A stretch of DNA of 64,000 nt from Scytonema tolypothrichoides VB-61278 (GTDB lineage: Bacteria > Cyanobacteriota > Cyanobacteriia > Cyanobacteriales > Nostocaceae), in NCBI RefSeq assembly GCF_000828085.3, contig NZ_JXCA02000023.1:30128-94127 (forward strand), given 5' to 3'. Below the pieces are notes generated by a model that searched no databases, had not been told where the DNA came from, and saw nothing but the letters and a program-made list of their open reading frames with translations. The translations under genes and the position numbers were made by a program. The stretch's first letter is position 1. Every line of letters begins with the position of its first letter. Shown here one piece after another: positions 18,303 to 24,614 of this stretch.

Positions 18303-18679
18303 CGACTACGCTCCTCCTCGACGATTTATGTTTACAAAGCAAACAAAGCAATTTTTCAGTTTTTGTTATTGCCACAGCCGGAGTTATCCCACAGCGAATG
18401 TCTTATGGATGAGACAGTGTGGTTTATTTGGCAAGTGTTAAACACTTCGGGAGTTTTCATCCCAAAGAGTCGTGGTCGCCAAGTGAAAAATGAGAATGTT
18501 TAAAAAAGTGTAACTTTTGATGGAGCTGTTTGCAAGCGTGTCAACATAAGCATATACGTAGCTTGAGGGTGTCTCAAACTACGTAACTTTTGAGGATAAA
18601 CAAAGCAGGGGATAAGAAAATTCACGCATTCGCTCATTTTCATCCCCTTGATCTGGTGTAACCTTCGTGATCCCTGAAA
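18303..18679 (-). promoter_or_regulatory. psbB upstream region with two hairpins
   Basis: No gene is present. A hairpin at 18555-18585 (TACGTAG ... CTACGTA with an inner TTGAG/CTCAA) may lie in the psbB leader. The second hairpin at 18608-18647 (GGGGAT ... ATCCCC) lies just downstream of the hypothetical gene at 18680 and probably terminates it. No confident -35/-10 pair was identified. Confidence 0.5.
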
Positions 18680-19012
18680 CTAAACCATAGATTTAATATC
18701 TTGCAGCTGACATCTAGCTGAGGCTGTTCCCAAGCGTTCAATAACCTGTTCAGCACTCATCAACCGCTTGAGGACAACTTGACCTATGGCAAGACCCGAT
18801 TTACTGACTTGTAGTTGTGTTGTCGGTTTCACTTCCACAGTTAAAACGACGTCTTCAACCTGATAAAGCCATAACACTTCGTTTTGTTCTACTAGACAGA
18901 TATTCATGCGCTGAATGTCTGGTTGGCGTCGCCATGCAGTCATCTGCCAAAGTCCATCAGATGCCCACACTCTGCCAACTGTCCAACCCTCAGATAGGAA
19001 GAAGTATTTCAC
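18680..19012 (-). CDS. Hypothetical protein upstream of psbB
   Basis: A 110-aa soluble protein starting MKYFFLSEGWTVGRVWASDG, rich in W, Q and V, with no signal peptide, membrane span or recognisable motif. The C-terminal part LKRLMSAEQVIERLGTASAR looks helical. I do not recognise the family. It lies about 380 bp upstream of psbB on the same strand with a likely terminator in between, so functional linkage to photosystem II is not implied. Confidence 0.6.
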   Translation of the reverse strand: MKYFFLSEGWTVGRVWASDGLWQMTAWRRQPDIQRMNICLVEQNEVLWLYQVEDVVLTVEVKPTTQLQVSKSGLAIGQVVLKRLMSAEQVIERLGTASARCQLQDIKSMV

Positions 19013-19322
19013 ACTTTTTAGTCTCGCTATTAGACTCGAAATCTACTTGTTCTCGATTGGCATTGGTGGGTGCCACTCGGTTTCCCTGAAGCTAAGTATT
19101 TTTTCCTGTATTGAGATGCACGTAGACAAAGCTATAACGTAAAGCTTTGAGACTACGAGAAAAGCTTAACAAATGTTTGCCCTGGTATAGTTTAAATTTA
19201 AAACAAATTTAGGCACTGTTTATATGTTTAATCAAATAAAATTTTTTCTGTTATTCAGGAACATGAAATTCTATATATTGGTCAATTTTTTTGATTTTGA
19301 CGCTAGGACTTAAATAAACTTA
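19013..19322. other. AT-rich spacer, nothing recognised
   Basis: 310 bp without a supported gene. It separates the hypothetical gene from the right end of the decayed IS605-type element. Confidence 0.4.
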
Positions 19323-19439
19323 GTGACATCCTCCTACACGTTCACGGAGTACCGTTACAGTGTAGGCTTCCCAAACTTGCGGTTGGGCTTTCCTGCTTCT
19401 TTGGTCGTGTCTAGACTTACGTCCCCGAACAACGATACC
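19323..19439 (-). ncRNA. Omega-RNA-like right end of a decayed tnpB element
   Basis: On the minus strand, immediately after the tnpB stop, come CCCAAC/GTTTGGG pairing and then a two-tier hairpin: CCTACAC (19366-19360) pairing with GTGTAGG (19339-19333), enclosing ACGG/CCGT. The sequence ends GAGGATGTCAC at 19323. This position and fold match the guide-RNA scaffold that overlaps the 3' end of tnpB genes in IS200/IS605 elements. Whether it is still transcribed is unknown. Confidence 0.5.
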
Positions 19440-19674
19440 CTAAAGGGTTCGGAAGTTTCGACTCGCCGGGAACCGCCAAGACTCGAACTTCCTCACCTCC
19501 ACAGGCAGCTTGACTGCGAATCCCGCAGCTGCAAGACCTCTCTGTTCTACTACCATTGCAGCAGCAACATCGCGGTCTGTTGTATGTCCACACTCATGGC
19601 AAACATGAACGCGTTCAGACAGTTTCTTCTTCCCGGTATGAGTTCCACATTGAGGGCAGGTTTGACTAGTGCCG
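19440..19674 (-). pseudogene. tnpB C-terminal fragment (IS200/IS605)
   Basis: The frame ending at the TAG at 19440 encodes NGTSQTCPQCGTHTGKKK, then CHECGHTTDRDVAAAMVVEQ. This is the zinc finger (CPQC ... CHEC) and last RuvC motif (DRDVAAA) of TnpB. The upstream part of the gene is missing: from 19679 the sequence becomes an interspersed repeat (GGGCACGCTGCGCTATCAAA) that recurs near 37800. The catalytic RuvC-I and RuvC-II residues are therefore gone. Confidence 0.85.
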
Positions 19675-19906
19675 TTGGGGCACGCACTTTACAAAATTCA
19701 AAGTATGCCCCCAGGGCACGCTGCGCTATCAAAATTAAGTATCTGAATTCTGGCTTGTGAATTCTGAATTCTTCTTTAAACTTGACTTACAAGAACTCAA
19801 AACTCACAAAATGAGAAGGTCTTCTCCTAAATTTTGATTTTTTTATCGGCATATTGCCCAAAAAATAGTATAATGCGTGACCACTAAGCTTAGAAATATT
19901 CAAGTT

Positions 19907-21556
19907 ATGACCAGGTTTTCCTTGTCCGCAAGACAGTGGAGTCGAATTACTAAATTCTTTTGTTTAATTTGTTTCTGTTTACTTTTGGTGGCTAGTTGTT
20001 CGCGAAGCCAACAGGTGACGACAACATCTGGTGCAGTTAATGCTTTAACAGGAAATGGTCGCATTACTATAGGCACGACGCTTAATCCTCGTACTCTTGA
20101 TCCAGCTGATGCTTATGAATTGCGATCGCTTGGGTTAGTGTACAACATGAGCGATCGCCTTTACACCTACGAACCAGACAGCACTAAAATTAAACCTCAG
20201 TTAGCCACAGCTTTACCCAAAGTGAGTCAAGATAGTTTGACTTACACAATCCCTCTACGCCAAGGAGTTATTTTTCATGATGGAACTCCTTTTGACGCCA
20301 AAGCAATGGCGTTTAGTCTGGAACGCTTTATCAAAAATGGTGGAAAGCCTTCTTTTTTGTTATCAGATGTAGTCGCTTCAGTAAAAGCAACGAGTGAGTA
20401 TGAGTTAACCATACAACTGAAAAAACCCTTTGCAGCGTTTCCATCACTGTTAGCATTTTCGGCTTTTTGTCCAGTTTCCCCCAAAGCTTATGAAATTGGT
20501 ACAGATAAATTTAAGCCAAATATCTTTATTGGTACTGGTCCATATAAATTAGCACGGTATGGCACAGATTCTATACAATTTGATGTGTTTGATAAATACT
20601 GGGGAGAAAAGCCAGCGAATAAAGGCATTAATTTGCAAATTTTAAGTAGTTCAGCTAATTTGTATAATTCCTTCCGCACAGGTGCAATTGATGTTGCTTA
20701 CCTCACTTTAGAACCAGATCAAATTCGCAACTTACAAGAAAATGCTAAAAAAGAAGATTGGCAACCGATTGCAGTTCAAGGTAGTGTAGTTAGTTACTTG
20801 GTTTTAAATCGAAATCAAAAACCATTGGATAAGCCAGAAGTTCGACAAGCCATAGCTTCAATGGTTGATCGTTTACTAATGACTCAGCGTGTTGTGTTGG
20901 GTCAAGGCAGTCCCTTGTACAGCATGATACCAACAACGCTTGATGTTTCCCAACCATTATTTAAAGAGAAATACGGTGATGGTAATGTAGACAAAGCTAA
21001 ACAATTGTTGACTTCTGCTGGTTTCTCCAAACAAAATCCAGTTAAGCTACCAGTTTGGTATCCTGTCAGTTCTCCAACCAGAAGTTTGGCAGCACAACTA
21101 CTAAAAGCTTATGCCGATAAATATATGGATGGAATGCTGCAATTTGAACTGAACGTTGTGGACGGTGCTACCTTCTTTAAAAATATGCCTAGGAGTTTTT
21201 ATCCCACTGCTTTGCTAGATTGGTATCCAGATTTTATAGATGCAGATAATTATATTCAACCGTTTTTGGGTTGTGATAAAGGATCAGAGGCGAAGGGATG
21301 CGAACAAGGAGGAAGTCAGACGCAGGGTTCATTCTACTATAGTCAGACTATGAATAAATTGATTGCAGACCAACGTCAGGAACAAAATCCTGAAGTACGT
21401 AAGAAAATTTTTGCAACGATTCAAGCACAAATAGCAACTGATGTTCCATATATTCCCTTATGGCAAAGCAAAGATTATGTATTTGCTCGCAAGGGAGTTA
21501 GTGGTGTGCAAATTGATCCGACTCAAAATTTGGTTTACAAAGCAATTAAAAAATAG
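19907..21556 (+). CDS. ABC transporter substrate-binding lipoprotein (SBP family 5)
   Basis: A 549-aa extracytoplasmic solute-binding protein of the peptide/nickel class. The N-terminal signal ICFCLLLVASC carries a lipobox (VASC), so it should be a membrane-anchored lipoprotein. The family start of the mature domain, ITIGTTLNPRTLDPADAYEL, is followed by FHDGTPFDAKAMAFSLERF, and GTGPYKLARY near residue 210. The last region (QAQIATDVPYIPLW) is also typical. A GTG at 19877 would add ten residues. The permease gene follows after a 155-bp spacer holding a multi-hairpin repeat. The transported compound cannot be deduced; oligopeptides are the usual guess. Confidence 0.92.
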   Translation: MTRFSLSARQWSRITKFFCLICFCLLLVASCSRSQQVTTTSGAVNALTGNGRITIGTTLNPRTLDPADAYELRSLGLVYNMSDRLYTYEPDSTKIKPQLATALPKVSQDSLTYTIPLRQGVIFHDGTPFDAKAMAFSLERFIKNGGKPSFLLSDVVASVKATSEYELTIQLKKPFAAFPSLLAFSAFCPVSPKAYEIGTDKFKPNIFIGTGPYKLARYGTDSIQFDVFDKYWGEKPANKGINLQILSSSANLYNSFRTGAIDVAYLTLEPDQIRNLQENAKKEDWQPIAVQGSVVSYLVLNRNQKPLDKPEVRQAIASMVDRLLMTQRVVLGQGSPLYSMIPTTLDVSQPLFKEKYGDGNVDKAKQLLTSAGFSKQNPVKLPVWYPVSSPTRSLAAQLLKAYADKYMDGMLQFELNVVDGATFFKNMPRSFYPTALLDWYPDFIDADNYIQPFLGCDKGSEAKGCEQGGSQTQGSFYYSQTMNKLIADQRQEQNPEVRKKIFATIQAQIATDVPYIPLWQSKDYVFARKGVSGVQIDPTQNLVYKAIKK

Positions 21557-21570
21557 TCATTAGTCACCCG

Positions 21571-21675
21571 CAAGGAAATAAATTTCCTTGCTCATGACAC
21601 CAAGTCCATTGAAATGGACTAAATTATTTTCCAGTCTTCTGAAGGGAACTTGTGCTATTCGCCTGCAAATTTCTG
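21571..21675. repeat. Multi-hairpin interspersed repeat, copy 1
   Basis: Successive hairpins: CAAGGAAATAAATTTCCTTG (21571-21590), AGTCCATTGAAATGGACT (21603-21620), and the imperfect AGTCTTCTGAAGGGAACT (21633-21650), followed by TGTGCTATTCGCCTGCAAATTT. The same order of hairpins occurs at 24452-24580, so both are copies of one structured repeat family. Confidence 0.7.
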
Positions 21676-21711
21676 TGTGGGTAAATCATCTATTAGGTGC
21701 AACATATAATT

Positions 21712-22737
21712 ATGTCTAGATCCAAAGCTTTACAATATTACATCATCGTCCGTGTACTTTTAGCTCCATTGATGCTATTGACTGTAACAACAGTCGTATT
21801 TCTTTTACTACGTGCAACACCAGGAGATCCAGTCGATGCAATTATTGGTGGACGTGCGCCAGAAAGTGCGAAGGAAGAATTGCGAGCTAAACTGGGTTTG
21901 AACCTTCCAATATGGTTACAGTATTTGAATTACATAGGAAGATTGCTGCAGCTAGACTTAGGAACTTCTATAGGGAGTCGTGGACAATCTGTTTGGGAAA
22001 TAATTGGGCAATATTTTCCTGCAACTGTGGAATTGGCGGTTTGTAGTATGGCGATCGCACTCACAGTTGGAATTGGAATTGGTGTGATTTCTGCCTCTCG
22101 TCCTGGAAGTTATCTAGATATTGGAGGGCGATTATTTGGGATTATCACATATTCTTTGCCTATGTTTTGGGCCGGGATGATTCTGCAATTGATTTTTGCA
22201 GTCCAATTGCGTTGGTTTCCTTTAGGAACACGCTTTCCGACAACAATGCCAACTCCTCATGGTATCACTGGTTTATATACAGTTGATAGTTTATTAACTG
22301 GAAACTTGAATCAGTTTTTTACTGCTTTATATTATCTTGCGCTTCCTAGTATCACTTTAGGTCTTTTGCTGAGTGGTATTTTTGAGCGAATTGTGCGAGT
22401 GAATTTAAAACAGACGATGAAAGCAGATTATGTGGAAGCAGCAAGAGCAAGGGGTATTCCTGAAAGAAAGATTTTGTTTTCTCACGCTTTAAAAAATGCG
22501 TTGATTCCTGTGATTACTGTTATGGGTTTGACGTTTGCTTCACTATTAGGTGGGGCGATTTTAACTGAGGTTACTTTCTCTTGGCCTGGATTGGCAAATA
22601 AGTTATATGATGCGATTAATGCGCGGGATTATCCTTTAATACAGGGAGTATTAGTGTTTTTTGCGGCAATTGTGGTTTTTGCCAGTATTGTGATTGATAT
22701 TATTAATGCTTATGTAGATCCAAGGATTAAGTATTAG
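21712..22737 (+). CDS. ABC transporter permease (DppB/OppB type)
   Basis: A 341-aa inner-membrane permease with the family opening VRVLLAPLMLLTVTTVVFLL, the ATPGDPVD and GLNLPIWLQYLNYIGRLL segments, and the EAA cytoplasmic loop EAARARGIPERKILFSHALK that contacts the ATPase. The C-terminus has the GGAILTEVTFSWPGL motif. The ATG at 21712 (MSRSKALQYY) is preferred to 21697. It follows the binding-protein gene, so the two probably form one importer. The second permease (DppC-like) and the two ATPase genes are not adjacent and must be elsewhere. Confidence 0.93.
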   Translation: MSRSKALQYYIIVRVLLAPLMLLTVTTVVFLLLRATPGDPVDAIIGGRAPESAKEELRAKLGLNLPIWLQYLNYIGRLLQLDLGTSIGSRGQSVWEIIGQYFPATVELAVCSMAIALTVGIGIGVISASRPGSYLDIGGRLFGIITYSLPMFWAGMILQLIFAVQLRWFPLGTRFPTTMPTPHGITGLYTVDSLLTGNLNQFFTALYYLALPSITLGLLLSGIFERIVRVNLKQTMKADYVEAARARGIPERKILFSHALKNALIPVITVMGLTFASLLGGAILTEVTFSWPGLANKLYDAINARDYPLIQGVLVFFAAIVVFASIVIDIINAYVDPRIKY

Positions 22738-23092
22738 GGATTGGTGATTTTTCGATTGAAGTTTGATGTATGAGTTTTCGGATTGATTCCGGAAACTTTT
22801 TTGTTTCAATACATTTTTTAACGTTCGCGTAGCGTGCGCCCTTGTTCCTACCGCCAAGACGCAAAAAACGCAGAGAGAAGAGGAGGATTTGTTTTTAGTC
22901 GCAGTCGAGCATGGTATTCTGTCATTGCGACTGGAACGTAGACGCCGAAGGCGGCTTCCCGAAGGGTAGTGGAAGGAAGCAATCTTAATAAGAGGCGATC
23001 GCACTTTTAATGCTGGCAAATCCCCTCGATAAGCGTGATCCAATCATTATAGTGTTATATTCTTCAGTAACTGAACTCTTATAATTACCTAA
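22738..23092. other. Repeat-filled spacer
   Basis: 355 bp without a gene. It holds fragments of common interspersed repeats: CGCCAAGACGCAAAAAACGC near 22855, and a GTCATTGCGACTGGAAC ... GGAAGGAAGCAATC unit with internal GACGCCGAAGGCGGC between about 22921 and 22985. Confidence 0.45.
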
Positions 23093-23671
23093 ATGAGCGG
23101 TGCTATTTCTATAAAAATTCTGTTTTTAGCAGCCGATCCGAGTGATGCTTCTCGGTTACGTTTAGGGCAAGAGTTACGAGATATTAAAGAAAGATTGCGA
23201 ATAGCCAAAGCACCAGAAAAATATCACTTAGAACAGCGAGAGTCAGTTCGTGTTGGGGATATAACCCAGGCTATCTTTGATATTGAGCCAAATATTATAC
23301 ATTTTTCTGGACATGGTACGAGTCAAGGAGAGCTTTGCTTTGAGAATGGACTGGGCAAAGTCCAATCTGTGAAGGCTGATGCTTTGGCAGCAATGTTTGA
23401 ATTGTTTGCACAGCACGTAAATTGTGTGGTGCTAAATGCTTGCTACTCTGAAATTCAGGCAAAGGCGATCGCTCAACATATCCCGTTTGTGATTGGGATG
23501 AATGACGCAATTGGTGATCAAGCGGCGATTTCTTTTGCTGTTGGTTTTTACAAAGCATTAGCTGCAAATCGTTCGATTGAGGATGCTTATAAGTTTGGCT
23601 GTGTAGAAATTCAATTACAAGGTATTCCAGAGCATATCAAACCAGTTATTTTTGTAAAAAAAAAGATTTAG
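23093..23671 (+). CDS. CHAT-domain (caspase-like) protease
   Basis: A 192-aa CHAT domain. It opens ILFLAADPSDASRLRLGQEL, has the catalytic histidine in IIHFSGHG near residue 71 and the catalytic cysteine in VVLNACYS near residue 120, then VIGMNDAIGDQAAISFAVGF. CHAT proteases are relatives of caspases and separase; in bacteria some act as immune or cell-death effectors. The paralogue at 38487 carries the same domain fused to a STAND ATPase. Here the frame stops right after a run of nine A, while a one-base shift would continue directly into the ATPase gene at 23689. It is therefore either a free protease or the first half of a frameshifted or slippage-expressed fusion. Confidence 0.88.
   Translation: MSGAISIKILFLAADPSDASRLRLGQELRDIKERLRIAKAPEKYHLEQRESVRVGDITQAIFDIEPNIIHFSGHGTSQGELCFENGLGKVQSVKADALAAMFELFAQHVNCVVLNACYSEIQAKAIAQHIPFVIGMNDAIGDQAAISFAVGFYKALAANRSIEDAYKFGCVEIQLQGIPEHIKPVIFVKKKI
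23656..23664 (+). other. Run of nine A at the CHAT-ATPase junction (slippage or frameshift site)
   Basis: The A9 run in TTTTTGTAAAAAAAAAGATT lies at codons 188-190 of the CHAT gene. Adding one A makes the frame read KKKDLVLVPKAVTPNPFIPQ, joining the CHAT domain to the downstream ATPase without a stop. Confidence 0.7.
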
Positions 23672-23688
23672 TTCTTGTTCCAAAAGCG

Positions 23689-24411
23689 GTGACTCCCAAT
23701 CCCTTCATTCCCCAGCATGGCAGAGTAGAAGATACACAACGGTTCTTTGCACGAGAAAGGGAAATGCAACGGGTGTTTGAGGTACTTAACAGCGGAAGTA
23801 GTGTTGCTTTGATAGGAGAAGAAGGAATTGGCAAGTCATCTTTACTATGGGCGATTTGCCAACAAGCGAAAAATCGCCTGCAACCGTCGCGTCAGTCAGT
23901 TTTTCTAGATTTGAATTATATAGATAATGAAGAAGACTTTTACAGCGCGTTGTGTCACGAGGTGGGTATGGCGGAATGTACAGGATATCTGTTAACCCGA
24001 AATTTGAAAGCGCATAAAAATAAAGTGCTGCTGGCTTTAGATAATGTAGGAAAGATGACTTGGCAGGGGTTTACCCGTGGAGTTAGGGATAAGTTGCGCG
24101 GTTTAGCTGAGGGAAGCAATGCGCCGCTGAAGTTGATTTTAGCTGCGACTGAACCACTCAACGATTTGTTTAATGATAGTCATGATGATGGTAAGACATC
24201 ACCGCTGGCGGGTATTTGCCAAGAGGAACATATTCAGCCTTGGGATGAAATTACCATACGTGATTTTATTGCTAGTCGTCTGGCTGGGGGTTCTGTGAGG
24301 TTTACTGAGGAGGAAATTGTGCAACTGTTGGCGGAAAGTCGCGGACATCCTCGGAAACTCATGCAGCTATGCTATGGAATTTATGCGCGGTATATGAGAG
24401 GTGTGGAATGA
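23689..24411 (+). CDS. AAA/STAND-type ATPase domain (likely second half of the CHAT protein)
   Basis: A 240-aa P-loop ATPase domain. Walker A is GEEGIGKSS near residue 43 and Walker B is KVLLALDN near residue 115, followed by LKLILAATEPLNDLF, a sensor-1-like strand, and AESRGHPRKLMQLCYGIYARY at the end, typical of AAA_16/STAND modules. The only start in frame is a GTG at 23689 with no good ribosome-binding site. Sequence 5' to it in this frame is open and continues into the CHAT gene across the A9 run, so a CHAT-ATPase fusion is the likelier native form. Confidence 0.8.
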   Translation: MTPNPFIPQHGRVEDTQRFFAREREMQRVFEVLNSGSSVALIGEEGIGKSSLLWAICQQAKNRLQPSRQSVFLDLNYIDNEEDFYSALCHEVGMAECTGYLLTRNLKAHKNKVLLALDNVGKMTWQGFTRGVRDKLRGLAEGSNAPLKLILAATEPLNDLFNDSHDDGKTSPLAGICQEEHIQPWDEITIRDFIASRLAGGSVRFTEEEIVQLLAESRGHPRKLMQLCYGIYARYMRGVE

Positions 24412-24614
24412 ATTCAGTTCTTGCACAATTATCGTATATCGTCCACGATCGCCTAGGATTAAAATCCCAGGCTGATAGCGAAAGTCCACTCAAGTGGACT
24501 CTCATAATCATTATGCTTTGCAGTCCTCTTCAGAGGACTTTGCCTACTCGCTGTGGAAATTTATTTCCTGGCGGATTGTGCGGCTTACTGAAAATGGCGC
24601 AGAACCTACAATGA
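24408..24614 (+). pseudogene. Short frame cut by a repeat, overlapping both ATPase genes
   Basis: An ATG overlapping the stop of the previous gene (ATGA) starts MNSVLAQLSYIVHDRLGLKS; after about 15 codons the sequence turns into the multi-hairpin repeat at 24452-24580. The rest of this 68-codon frame is repeat-derived. The first codons may be the original beginning of the following gene before the repeat arrived. Confidence 0.4.
24452..24580. repeat. Multi-hairpin interspersed repeat, copy 2
   Basis: Hairpins in order: CCTAGGATTAAAATCCCAGG (24452-24471), AGTCCACTCAAGTGGACT (24483-24500), AGTCCTCTTCAGAGGACT (24522-24539) and GGAAATTTATTTCC (24555-24568), then TGGCGGATTGTGCGG. Same architecture as 21571-21675. 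Confidence 0.75.

Noticed and set aside
22738-23092. 130-aa frame downstream of the ABC permease, reverse strand
   Set aside because: It consists of repeat sequence and antisense of the permease end.
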